This document shows, in pieces, positions 10,428-20,761 of a stretch of 64,000 nucleotides of DNA; the first letter of the stretch is position 1; each line of letters opens with the position of its first letter. The notes under the pieces were generated by a model. That model saw only the letters and a list, made by a program, of their open reading frames with translations. It was not told the DNA's origin and searched no databases. The position numbers were made by a program, and so were the translations under genes. The DNA comes from Cenococcum geophilum 1.58 (lineage: Eukaryota; Ascomycota; Dothideomycetes; Gloniales; Gloniaceae): contig KV748200.1 of assembly GCA_001692895.1 (NCBI GenBank), forward strand, positions 751,343 to 815,342, in the 5' to 3' direction.

Positions 10428-11141
10428 TTATACCTTCTCATCCACATGCTCCACTCCCTTAACGTCCAGCTCCGTAATCCTTAGCACTGTGAACCGGTGC
10501 TTACTTTTGACCTTCCTTATATGCCTCATCCTCCTCTTTGTCTTCTCCTTTACTCGCATCGGCTCACTCTCTGTTCCCAATACTGTTGCCCTGCAGACAA
10601 ACAACCTCTCATCTAAATAAAACGTCGTTCCTGGCCCGTCGCGCGTTCCTTTAATTGCTGCGGGTGCACGGAGTGTGTAATCCCGCGAGCCGATATGGGT
10701 TGCTCGGTTCAGACGCAGTGTGTCGCCGGGTTGAACATTGGGCATGCGGAAAGGGAGTCGGAGAGTGTCACCCGCAGTGAGGAGGTATGGCCGGCCGTGG
10801 ATATGAGCGGTAAGATAGTAAGGGGGTTGAGAGCGCAGGAGAGGGAGGAGGGTTTTGATTGTTTTGGGAAGCGGTGTTGAGGGTGACAATGGTTTAGCGA
10901 TTGTCGGGGTTGGGAGTTTCGGCGTTGATTGGCTGGGTGGAGATGGGATTTGTGAGACGGATTGAGAGTCTTTTGCTGCTGTTGAAGAGTTTGCTTTTGA
11001 GTTAACCAGTGATTCGGGAATTGGTGATGGTTCTGCGGCACTAGGGATGGTGGAGAGGCGAGCATAGAATGGCAGGAGGAAGGTCGGAGGGAGGACTCCT
11101 CGGGTCTCGACAAGGGAGCGGCGGAAGGATTGAGCGAACAT
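10428..11141 (-). CDS. mrpL49: Mitochondrial large-subunit ribosomal protein bL21m
   Basis: Component of the mitoribosomal large subunit (yeast MRPL49, bacterial L21). The 237-residue protein is encoded by one exon. I chose the ATG at 11141 because it begins an Arg/Ser-rich amphipathic presequence (MFAQSFRRSLVETRG) suited to mitochondrial import; a longer frame from 11225 is open but adds a Thr-rich leader. A low-complexity Ser/Pro/Lys linker (~40-105) precedes the L21 fold (~120-237), seen as YYLTAHIHGRPYLLTAGDTL, QPGDTLRLNR and a basic KEKTKRRMRHIRKVKSKHR stretch followed by TVLRITEL. It is divergent from NSA2, another ribosome-related gene, with 223 bp between start codons. Confidence 0.88.
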   Translation of the reverse strand: MFAQSFRRSLVETRGVLPPTFLLPFYARLSTIPSAAEPSPIPESLVNSKANSSTAAKDSQSVSQIPSPPSQSTPKLPTPTIAKPLSPSTPLPKTIKTLLPLLRSQPPYYLTAHIHGRPYLLTAGDTLRLPFRMPNVQPGDTLRLNRATHIGSRDYTLRAPAAIKGTRDGPGTTFYLDERLFVCRATVLGTESEPMRVKEKTKRRMRHIRKVKSKHRFTVLRITELDVKGVEHVDEKV

Positions 11142-11364
11142 TACGGACAGTGTTACCCTGAAGAGGGCTAATTGGGGTGTGGAGGTTTCGGTGACGGTGG
11201 TGGTGGTTTGATGCTCAGCACGCAAAACCTCGAATTTGACGGATTAAGTTTAGCGCTGGGACGGTCGCCAAGATTTCGAAGATTCGCATTTTCGACATCC
11301 GCCGCCGCCAACCCCCACCGTTCACCGTCCATCGTGCGTAAACTGGACCTTTTAATCCGCAAAA
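11142..11364. promoter_or_regulatory. Bidirectional promoter bL21m / NSA2
   Basis: A 223-bp gap between the divergent ATGs of a mitochondrial ribosomal protein and a cytosolic ribosome-assembly factor. This arrangement could allow shared growth-linked control. No specific site is claimed. Confidence 0.5.
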
Positions 11365-12488
11365 ATGCCTCAGAACGAGTATATTGAGCGCTGGCAGAAG
11401 CTACATGGCAAGCGGTTAGTACTCCTCTCTCTGTCTGGCCACACTCGCTAATGATTTTCGCTGCAGCTTCGACTACGAAGGTATGTTTCAACCGGCATAG
11501 TGCTTCCTATGCTTCACACTGCTTATCCCTTCCCATAGAGCGTAAGCGCAAACGGATCGCTCGTGAAGGCCATAAAGCCTCTGAAAATGCTAAAAATCTA
11601 CGTGGCCTACGGGCCAAGTTGTACCAGCAGAAGCGACACAAGGAAAAGATACAGATGAAGAAGACCATCCGCGCGCACGAAGAACGCAATGTCAAATCCT
11701 CTGAAGCTGCTGAGCCATCCTCGACGCCCTTGCCTCAGTACCTGCTAGACAGGTCATCCGAGAAGAATGCGAAAGCGCTGTCGAGCGCTATTAAGCAAAA
11801 GCGGTCGGAGAAAGCAGCACGATTTAGTGTGCCGCTGCCGAAAGTCAAAGGAATTTCGGAAGAAGAGATGTTCTCTGTAGTAAAGACCGGGAAGAAAACG
11901 GCAAAGAAAAGCTGGAAGCGGGTAATCACGAAACCGACATTTGTTGGACCAGATTTTACTAGGAGACCTGTGAAGTACGAGGTAATTGAGCAACGCGCAA
12001 TCCGGATGAGCAATCAAGTACTAAATAGTGGCTTAGCGTTTTATCCGGCCCATGGGATTGCGCTATAAGAAGGCAAACGTAACTCACCCAGAGTTAGCCG
12101 TGACGGTGCAATTGCCGATTATATGTAAGGCTCTACATTCTCGTCTAATTACTAGTTTCCATTTTTTTTACTAAAATTGAATGAACAGCGGTAAAAAAGA
12201 ATCCTCAGCAAGCGCTTTACACACAATTGGGGGTCTTGACACGGGGAACGGTAAGCAAATTGTGAAGTGAAATACCGCTCTGTCTGACAAAAATCCACGC
12301 AGATTATCGAAGTAAATGTGAGTGAGCTAGGACTTGTCACAGCAGGTGGAAAGGTTGTCTGGGGTCGCTACGCTCAGATAACAAATAACCCGGAAAATGA
12401 TGGGTGCATCAACGCGTAAGTTACGCCGCCAATAAAAGCCGTGAACTAAAGATATTCGCTAATACCTCTCAGTGTTTTACTTGTTTAA
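11365..12488 (+). CDS. nsa2: Ribosome biogenesis protein NSA2
   Basis: Nucleolar pre-60S assembly factor needed for 27S pre-rRNA processing. Seven exons are inferred: 11365-11414, 11467-11480, 11539-11981, 12037-12124, 12189-12250, 12303-12415 and 12473-12488. They encode 261 residues, the usual NSA2 length. The second exon is only 14 bp. The N-terminus is [20 protein letters not shown]. Basic helices follow ([30 protein letters not shown]). The eS8-like C-terminal barrel contains [28 protein letters not shown] and [19 protein letters not shown], ending NAVLLV. Six introns in 1.1 kb is dense for a fungus, but every junction has GT/AG ends and restores the conserved frame. Confidence 0.95.
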
Positions 12489-13131
12489 GAATTCTGTGAA
12501 ATTTCACAAGCATTGTAAGGCGTATGGCGTTGGTGTTTTGATAGTCTTCAGTAATGCCGATAGAATGACGGGCTCGAGGAGAAATGAAGGTGCCTGCTAT
12601 CGGAGTTTTGTGAACGTCATGCAGGGTTCAGTAGATGTTCTAAGCTGCCCCTTTCGGTCATCTTCATTTGCAATACAAAGCATAAGAGTAGAAGAGTGAA
12701 TAACCTTAAGGTTTTCAAAATGACAAGCTAAAGCCTGATATTTGTTTTCCTTAAGGATTCATCTATTTATATAATATACCCTATTATTCTATTAATTGGA
12801 CTCTCTATTTATATTTTTACTCTATAATTAAAGCCAAAGTATAAATTTACTAAAGTAACTAGTAGGCTTATATAGAATAAGGGCTACAGAGGTATTAATT
12901 AGTAGTAATATTAAATATTAATTTTTATACTAAAGCTACTACCTTTTACTTAAGAGTACCTTAAGAAGAGGCCTAGTCCTATCATTTAGAAAGATAAGAC
13001 TCTAACTTACGCCTACTAATATTAATTAACTATATATAATATATAGAACGTTTAACGCCTTCTTTGGAATAGTAACTTTTATAATTTAAATATAATTAAG
13101 CCTTACTAGCCGTATATAAAGAGGGTTATTA
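12489..13131. other. AT-rich island, RIP-like, left of the satellite
   Basis: From ~12700 the sequence becomes strongly AT-rich with TATA, TTAATTA and TAATATTA strings, stop codons in all frames and no gene. The sharp change from the normal composition of NSA2 suggests old repeat DNA mutated by RIP. I cannot name the original element. Confidence 0.65.
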
Positions 13132-15494
13132 TTGACCCGAGGTACGAGTGGTCTATATATTCGGGTTGGGGGTCCTGGAATTCAAACTCCCGCCAAGCCA
13201 GCTTCTGATTGGTTAGAAAGCCAGCTTCTCATTGGTTAGAAAAAAAGTTGCGCGCGGTAAGTTGTGGCAGAATCCATGCGACGAACTTCAAAACACCGAA
13301 AGCTCTGCAAGGGCTCTGCACCAAGCTCTACCGCCTTGCAAAGCTCCATACGAAGCTCCGTACGAAGCCCTACCAAAAGCTCTACCAAAGGCTTTGCAAC
13401 ACCTCTACCCACCCAGTGTACTGGCCACGCAGTGAAATAGAACACGAAGTGTGCAGGGGGGTCCAAGGGGTCTCCCCTTAAGGCTCTACTCGAAGCTCTG
13501 CTTAATGCCCTATACGAAGCTCTAAAGCTCCACTAACACGCAGCACTAATATACTAGGAAGTCTCATAATTGTCTCTACGAACATCTCTACAAACACCTC
13601 TACGACGGCTCTACAATTGCCCGTACAATCATCCGTACAAACGGCTCTACAAACGGCTCTACAAACGTCTACACGATCGCCCGTACGAACGCCCATACAA
13701 TCAATCAGTTAAACGTCTATACGATCAATCGGTCAAACGCCTATACAATCAATCAGACGCCCGTATAAACGTCTCTACGAACGTCTACAATCGCCCATAC
13801 AATCGTCCGTACGAACGCCTATACAAAGCTCTACTCGAAGCTCTACTCGAAGCTCTATTAAAGCTCTGCATGGAGCTCTACTAAAGCTCTACAAAAGCTC
13901 TACACGAACCTCCGTACGAAGCTCTGCAAAAGCTCTACTAAAAGCTCTACCAAAGCCTCTACCAAAGCCTCTGCAAGAGCTCTGCCCACGCAGTAAATGG
14001 AGCACGCAGTGCGCAGGGGGGGGTCCAAGGGGGTCTCCCCCTTGAGCTTAAAACTCTACTTGAAGCTCTACTCGAAGCTTAATACGGAGCTCTAAAGCTC
14101 TACTAACACGCAGCACTGATATACTAGGAAGGCTCTATAATCGTCTACACGAACGACTCTACAAACGGCTCTACGAACGTCTGCACAATCGCCCGTACGA
14201 ACGCCCATACAATCAATCAATCAAACACCCATACAATCGATCAATCAAACGCCATACGAACGATCAATCAAACGTCCATGCAATTGGCCTATACAATTGT
14301 CTCTACAAACGTCTCTGCAGTTAATCGCCCGTGCGAACGCCTGCATGTGGCTCTGCACAAGGCTCTGCACCAAAGCCTCTACCACTCTCACGAAGCTCTA
14401 CCAAAGCTCCGCATCGACACCTACCAAAGCTCTACACGAAGCTCTACACGAAGCTCTACCGAGGCTTTGCACCAAGCTCTACCAAAGCTCTGGACAAAGC
14501 TCTACCATATCAAGCTCTGAACACGAAGCTCTACCAAAGTTCTGCACGAAGCTCTACCGAAGCTCTACACGCAAGAAGCTCCACCAAAGCTCTGCACGGA
14601 AGCTCTACCGAAGCTCTGCGCACAGAGCTCTGTAAAAGCTCTACCAAACGCTCTACCAAAGCCTCTGCAAGAGCCCTACCCTACGCGGTAGATAGAGCAC
14701 GCAGTGCGCCAGGGGGGGGGGGGGGGTCCAAGGGGGTCTCCCCCTTGAGCTCAAAGCTCTACTCAAAACTCTACTTGAAGCTTAATACGGAGCTCTAAAG
14801 CTCTACTAACATGCAGCACTGATATACTAGGAAGGCTCTATAACGGCTCTACAAACGTCCGCACGATCGCCCGTACGAACGCCCATATAATTAGTCGATT
14901 AATCGATCAATTGCTCACATAAACGCCTATACGATCAATCAACCAATCAACTAAATGCCCGTACGAACGTCTCTACGAACGGCTCTACAAATGGCTCTAT
15001 GCACGGCTTTACGCACAGCTCTACAAACGTCCATACAATTGATCAATCATCAATTGCCCATACGAACGCCCGTACGAACGATCAATTAAACGCCTATACA
15101 ATTGCCTATACAATCGTCTCTACAAATATCTCTGCAATTAATCGCCAGAACAAACGGCTGCACGTCTACACGTCTGCACGTCTGCACGTGGCCTCTGCGC
15201 AAGGCTCTGCACGAAGCTCCGCACGAGGCTCTACCAAAGCTCTGCACGAGGCTCTACCAAAGCTCTGCACGAGGCTCTACCAAAGCCCTACACAAGACTC
15301 TATTAAAGCTCTGCACAAGGCTCTGCACAAGGCTCCGCCTAAAGCTTACCCCTACTGCGAAGCATGACGGAGGCATAGGATTTACGAAACGAATCCATAC
15401 CTACTAGTATATGTTAATTAAGCTCTATACAATAAGGCTCTAAATTAAAGCTTTGGGTTAATTAATCGGCTTATTAATTATAAACTCGGGTCAA
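13132..15494. repeat. Complex satellite of GCTCTAC-type short units with a higher-order period
   Basis: About 2.2 kb is built from imperfect 10-12 bp units around GCTCTAC, GCTCTGC, AAACGGCTCTAC and GAACGCCCATAC, interspersed with AATCAATCAATCAAACGCC-like blocks. A ~150-bp anchor block recurs three times. It carries a G-run, GTCCAAGG(G)GGTCTCCCC, and CAGCACTGATATACTAGGAAG. The CAGCACT of the anchor falls at 13541, 14111 and 14814, giving higher-order periods of 570 and 703 bp. The satellite lacks stops in several frames because its unit lacks them, so long open frames here are not evidence of genes. AT-rich islands flank it. TTGACCCGAG at 13132-13141 occurs inverted at 15485-15494 and may mark the edges. 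Confidence 0.85.
13196..13241. repeat. Two-copy 23-bp direct repeat with CCAAT-type core
   Basis: AGCCAGCTTCTGATTGGTTA and its continuation is repeated immediately with one change (GATTGG to CATTGG). Both copies contain ATTGG, the reverse complement of the CCAAT box. It lies at the left shoulder of the satellite. Confidence 0.7.
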
Positions 15495-16023
15495 AATTTT
15501 CGTTGGGGGGTACCAACGATCCGCATGTTATATAATAAAGCGCCGTAGAATAGGAAGGTTATAATAGAAGACTAATAGGCAATATAAAGAGATCTTGAGT
15601 AGTAGAGAATTTAGGCTTAGATTGAGCGGATTATTAGGCATATCTAGAAGGTTATTAGGCTTAAAGGAGGCAACGGGTATAGGGAGGGTGCTATAGAGGC
15701 ACTAAGACGCACCTAAAGCGGGAGAGGACGAATGAGAGGATGTCTAGATTTGGAAGGCGGTGAGCTAAGGCGGTGAATTTCTTGGCGGCAAAGACTTTTG
15801 CAACCTCCGTACCTGGCTGCGCTTTGCGTCGCAGATGGGTGACGGATTCGAGGGACTAGAGAAGTATCACATCATCTAGGCTCGCGCCAGCTGAACGGCC
15901 AAAAAAAGCTAATGTGTCCCACAGCTGGGTCGTGGTCGACCCTTATTTAATACGACGGATTAGCAAAGCGATATAAAATCCGCATAACAGGTTAATGAAT
16001 CAACCAAGCTAACACAACCCATC
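15495..16023. other. Right satellite flank and putative promoter
   Basis: AT-rich decayed sequence to ~15700, then near-normal composition leading to the gene at 16024. I see no recognisable coding remnant. The last ~100 bp includes TTATTTAATACG, which could serve as a promoter element for the downstream gene. Confidence 0.5.
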
Positions 16024-17673
16024 ATGGCCATTGACCCCACTGCCCTCGTGGCACTAATAATCTCCATCGTAGCCCTCGTTATCGCCGTCTTCCAACTCCT
16101 TGCTCAAATTGTCGGCACAATTGAGGGCTACCGGCATTGTCAGGAGTCTGTACTTGGGAAATGGTCTAAGCACAGGAAGCGCGACTGGAGCTGGACCCAG
16201 TTCCGATATGGCACGTTGTTCAAAACTCCCGAAATCACGCTTGGACCATGCCACAATCAGCCAAAGGGTGTGCTCGGGTTGTATGGCAACGACCAGTCAA
16301 GGAAAGAGACATATTGCGATATAGCTGCGGATAAGAAGAACACCGAGGAACAGAGCACCGAACTTGTTTGCTGGGTCCCGCTCCTAAATGCTCTCCACGA
16401 TGGGGCGGCACCAATGGCTGGGGTACTCTTCAAGGATGGCCATCAGAGAGAGCCACAAGGCAAAGGACAAGGTCCATCCTGGCCTTGTATCCGCTTGCGA
16501 CAACGATCGTGGGACTTAATGCCACCTGACGTAGTGCGGCCGTTTGCAACAACTACTGCATCGGACATTGCAATACTTGCGTGTCGCATGGGTGTTAAGT
16601 GGAAGGATTTTAGGCCCACTGACGGAATCATGGAAGGAGAAGGGGAAGGTCATATCTTCTCTTCCACGAGGGTACGTGGATTGGGTACGGTGTTAAGCTA
16701 CGCGAGGCTGTTTGGGAGCGATGATAAAGAAGCGTCACCGAGGGATCCCGAGGGCGGCGACCCCGGCCAAGAGATAGTCTGTCCAAAACTCCGTTTCGTC
16801 TGGACGCCGGCAGCGGACAAGCTTTGGTTCGGAATCGTTCCTGGCAATCCAGACTTGAAGTTGCCAGACTACCGCATCGGCACCACTGAGGAGATCTTCG
16901 CCGCACTCTGGAAGATCGACCCGGAGGGCAAGGCAGTCGAGAGCTTCGAAAATATGCAGAAATTTCAAGCAGGCTATCTGCATGGATTCTGTGACATCGT
17001 TCCAATGGTCGCAGCTTGGCTTCGCCAGCCTGAGACGAACCTCAACTGGTACCCACGTCCGCTCAAAAACGCCTTTGGCCTCACCTGGACTTTCGCTGCT
17101 CATCATACTTTCATACGCAAGCTTAAAAAGTATAACTGCGACCGCGAGCAGCGAGGTAAAGTTGAAACTCGAGCGAAGTGGGTTGAACAACAATATAATC
17201 AACTTCAGGGCGTGTGGGGAAAAGACTGGGATTCTATCAGCCAAAACCCGGATGCGCGAAAACCGGAGTTCTACGATGCTCTCGAAGATGTATACAATAA
17301 AACAACGGAATACTTTCAGTCCATCAAAGATACGCTAAATTACATGGATCTCGTCACCGCGCATCTCAGAGAAGCGCCTCGGTCGTATCCAGATGCTGAA
17401 AGGGCGATACAGGACAACAGGGCGGAGGAGCCTACTTGTTCCGACAGCAAGCGGTGGCGAGGACAGGCGATGGTTTACTACTGGGAATACATACCCGACT
17501 ACAGAAGCTATATGGGACGTAAAGGTTGTGGTGACGAGGATTTGGTAGATGCGGCATGGATTATGTTGATCTTCCGGGCGTTCCTTTGGATGAGAGCACA
17601 CATTCCTAAGGAAGATGTTACTATTCTTCCCTCACTGTATCATGGGAGCCGGTTGCCTATTTATATCAGCTAA
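16024..17673 (+). CDS. Uncharacterised fungal protein with N-terminal membrane anchor
   Basis: The 549-residue protein is encoded by one exon. Residues ~5-31 form one hydrophobic helix (DPTALVALIISIVALVIAVF) followed by GTIEGYRHCQESVLGKW. This layout (short DPTALVAL-type anchor, then a Tyr-Arg-Cys and Gly-x-Trp motif, then a long Trp-rich soluble part) resembles a family in filamentous ascomycetes sometimes annotated as modin-like; that assignment is from memory and tentative. No catalytic motif is evident. The soluble part contains FVWTPAADKLWFGIVPGNPD and a C-terminal helical region with AMVYYWEYIPDYRSYMGRK. It sits alone between satellite DNA and MPS1, so it may be an accessory gene. Confidence 0.7.
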   Translation: MAIDPTALVALIISIVALVIAVFQLLAQIVGTIEGYRHCQESVLGKWSKHRKRDWSWTQFRYGTLFKTPEITLGPCHNQPKGVLGLYGNDQSRKETYCDIAADKKNTEEQSTELVCWVPLLNALHDGAAPMAGVLFKDGHQREPQGKGQGPSWPCIRLRQRSWDLMPPDVVRPFATTTASDIAILACRMGVKWKDFRPTDGIMEGEGEGHIFSSTRVRGLGTVLSYARLFGSDDKEASPRDPEGGDPGQEIVCPKLRFVWTPAADKLWFGIVPGNPDLKLPDYRIGTTEEIFAALWKIDPEGKAVESFENMQKFQAGYLHGFCDIVPMVAAWLRQPETNLNWYPRPLKNAFGLTWTFAAHHTFIRKLKKYNCDREQRGKVETRAKWVEQQYNQLQGVWGKDWDSISQNPDARKPEFYDALEDVYNKTTEYFQSIKDTLNYMDLVTAHLREAPRSYPDAERAIQDNRAEEPTCSDSKRWRGQAMVYYWEYIPDYRSYMGRKGCGDEDLVDAAWIMLIFRAFLWMRAHIPKEDVTILPSLYHGSRLPIYIS

Positions 17674-18468
17674 AGCCGGGCGTCTAAATTAACGTGTATG
17701 TACATTTGTGTTAGTGTAACTATTTGTTTTGTCATTGCTATTTTATAACCTTCCATCTGAGAACAAATATTTGAATTAATCTATGCATTACTCCCTCCAA
17801 GCTTCGCAACTAGTGATGAATAACATCGATGCCTAGAAACTAAGCTCAGGTCCACACTACTTGTATATAGTATCTTGGCTAGGCGGGAAGAACACGACGC
17901 AGATTTGTCACATACGATGCCTTTTCATGAAGCTCTAGATAGTTACGGAGTACTAGACAGCGCATCAGAATAGAGGTAGAGGGTGGCTGAAAGCCTTTTA
18001 ATCTTAGTATCCTTTCTACTATTTCCACATCAAGTCTGATAGCCTAAGTAGACAAGCCCAGTGCACCAGAAGATAGAAGAACGAGAGTCCGTTTCAGATG
18101 AAGCTTCTCATTCACCCAAAGCCTCCCCACCAGCGGAGTAAGTTAAAACCAAAGAGAGAAGTATATACAAAAGTCTTAACCAAAGGCCACTGGGGTGGTG
18201 GATATCTATACAGTACGCCGTGTATTTACTCAATTCACCACTTTCCAACTCATAACTATGACACTCGTATCCAAAAAAAGTTCTCGAGCGGATGATGAGG
18301 GCGGCACCGGGCGCCTTGCTAATCAACGATTGCTAAACGCTCACTGCTGTAAAAAAGAAAGAGAACCAAAATAGAACGAAAGGAAATAGGGAAAGGGTTT
18401 TGAGAGTACCAAAAAAGGACCCGTTGAATGAGGGAATCGTTGAGGAAGATGTTAAAAGTACTCCCGTG
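17674..18468. other. Intergenic region
   Basis: 795 bp between the 3' end of the membrane-anchored gene and the 3' end of MPS1. Nothing coding, repeated or structured was recognised. Confidence 0.55.
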
Positions 18469-20322
18469 TTAACCAACCTCCATGAGGTCTCTAATCTTAG
18501 CATAAAAACTCGCGGGATATTGTCTTATCTCTTCATCGGTTGGCGGATCTTTCTTCGAATCCCTAAATCGGTCTGCCACGCGCTGTATAATTTGGCCTAA
18601 TAGCTCTTGCGGAATCCGCAGATCGTCACCACCATCAGGGTACAAGAACGGGTCTCTTTCGTCGAGAAGTTGTGGGATGGTAGGGCGACGCGCTGGGTCG
18701 CGTGTTAGACAGTGACGGAGTGTTGATATAAGGCCTGGAGGCACTCTAACACCGCCAACGCCAAGGGCGGGGAATTCAATGGCAACAGATGGATTGACGA
18801 TGGCCATGACGCGGTGGATCTGGCCTGCGATGTGCGCGAAGGGAGGGCGGCCATAAACCATTTTATACAAAATGCAGCCGAGGCTCCATACATCAGACGG
18901 TTTACCTAACTTCATCATCTTCCCTAGGCTCGCAGCGCCGGGGTGCCCTCGCATCCCTGCATTGGTGTCTTCTAAGGATTCTGGGGACATGTAGTTAGGC
19001 GTTCCAACGTGGCTGTCGCGGTGCACGTTGACAGTGTTATCAATGTCAATTGCGTTGGCAATGCCAAAATCGATGAGTTTTAGACGGCCGGAAACCAGGA
19101 GAAAGTTGGCTGGCTTGAGATCAGAATGCACTATATCATACTCGTGCACCGAGGCAACGCATTCTAGCATCTCTTTCCAGTAATAGCGAGTAAAGGAGAG
19201 ATCCAGGCGTGACCCTTCAGGATCAAGCTTCATGCGGAGAGTGCGTTCGAGGTCCGATTCGCCAATCTCCATTAACTATTGTGCCGGTTAGATTTGCCAC
19301 TCTCTATCGTGGAATGCCACGAGCAGGCCTTCAACGGCTCATAGCAAGCTGTTGTATCGTAAAATGTGGGATTCACCTACCACGCTCAATATTTGCCTCG
19401 ACTCATCCACCTCGCAATCATATAACCTGACCACCCTCTCCACGTCGTCCAGCTTCCTCAATAGGTCAATCTCGCCTTTATATCCACGTACAGCACATTC
19501 ATCAGCGTCCTCCAATTTTACTCTTTTCAAAGCAAATAGTCTCCCATTTTCCGCCATGACGCGATAAACGTCCGAACTTCCACCCTTGCCAAGTCTGCCC
19601 ATATTTGAATATGGTTTGCCGTTCACTAGAATGTGACTTCGTTTCTTTTTTTGTCTAGTGGTAGATGCNCCTGCCGCAGCCGTTGCAGTTTCTAAGACGG
19701 ACATTTTAGGAGGCGGAGGCGGGGCAGGCCTGTGAGGTGTATTCGCACTCATTGATGCTAGTGGTATAGGCTTGTCTTCTCGTTGTACTGGAGATCTTTG
19801 CGCGGTTGACCGCCCTAGTGTCCCGACCTTCATTATGGAGTCTGCTTTCATAGAATCTGCCCTTATAATGGACATAGGAAGGTTTTCTTGGTCCTGTGAT
19901 GGTGGATGGTCTTCCTCTCCTTGCGGTGTTCTCCTGATTCTCCTCATCGGCGCACCTCGAAGTGGCACCCGCTTGATTCGCAGGGACGGTGCCGGCGTTG
20001 TAGTATCTTGTACCGGGGTGTTCGAGCCTGACCCATTGCGAGAGATACGCAACTTTGGTTTGCGTGTTTGCTTCTCTGGTGAATTGACCTCGTTCTGCGC
20101 CAACAATGCCGTTGTCAAGGCGCTTAGTTTCATCGGTTGCGGGATTTCGTCGTCGGAGCTGTCGCCAATGTTGATGTTCTGCATCATCGGCGCGTCCGCA
20201 GAAAAGCCGTGAGATTGTCCTAGTACGGAAAGCGGAGAGTCTCGTCTTTGCAGCGACCGGGTGGAGGGTTGCCGAGTCCTGCCATTGTAGGAGCCCAATG
20301 GCGTGGGGGAAACTGTTGCCAT
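18469..20322 (-). CDS. mps1: Mps1/TTK-type dual-specificity kinase
   Basis: Kinetochore kinase that starts the spindle assembly checkpoint and, in yeast, supports spindle-pole duplication (S. pombe Mph1). Exon 1 is 20322-19381, exon 2 is 19275-18469, and the 105-bp intron begins GTAGGT; the product is 582 residues. The N-terminal ~220 residues are disordered. The kinase domain follows: glycine loop GRLGKGGSSDV (~243-252), Lys266 in FALKRVKL, catalytic loop HSDLKPANF (~364-372), DFGIA (~383) and VGTPNYMSPES. HSD instead of HRD is a known Mps1 hallmark, as is the LMEIGESDLE hinge. An ambiguous base at 19669 makes one residue unknown. The N-terminal region is short compared with yeast Mps1. Confidence 0.92.
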
Positions 20323-20761
20323 GGAGGCTAAATGCTATATGTATCGCGGAAGACGGGAGTATCGAATGTCGACTGTGCTGTTAGCTTTCTATACATGTAG
20401 GGCGCAGACTGGCGGCGTATCGATGCTGTGGAAGCGATGGTGTCGCGGTTTGCGCGTGTTGGAGATGCGACATGGTTTGGTGGTTGCCCCATGAAACGGG
20501 CAACATGTAAACAAAGAAGAAATTCTTAACCACGACGCTCATACTTTTCCTCCTTTCTGCGTAGGCCCTGTTGAAACGCCCTAAGACGTGAAACCTATAG
20601 TTTCTAACTGTGCCAATACTATCTAAACAGTTAAAAGCACACCAAAGGATGAATATTCTGCCAACATTCCGTCTTGGCATACCAAACCACTAAACCACAC
20701 ACCTTACGCCATCCCATGCTCTTATCTTAATACATATGCGGAGTACAAAGCGACATAAGTG
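20323..20761. other. Intergenic region, MPS1 promoter and PTC7 3' end
   Basis: 439 bp that must contain the MPS1 promoter and the phosphatase 3' UTR. No other feature was seen. Confidence 0.5.

Noticed and set aside
13151-13200. Possible tRNA because of GGAATTCAAACTCC resembling a T-arm
   Set aside because: No acceptor stem, D-arm or A/B box can be placed around it.
13209-15407. Several open frames of 60-155 codons across the satellite (Leu/Tyr/Ser/Lys-rich products)
   Set aside because: The repeat unit has no stop in several frames, so these are by-products of the repeat. There is no start context, intron logic or known domain.
13132-15494. CRISPR-like appearance of short repeats
   Set aside because: Units are contiguous and degenerate, with no unique spacers of constant length, and the DNA is eukaryotic.
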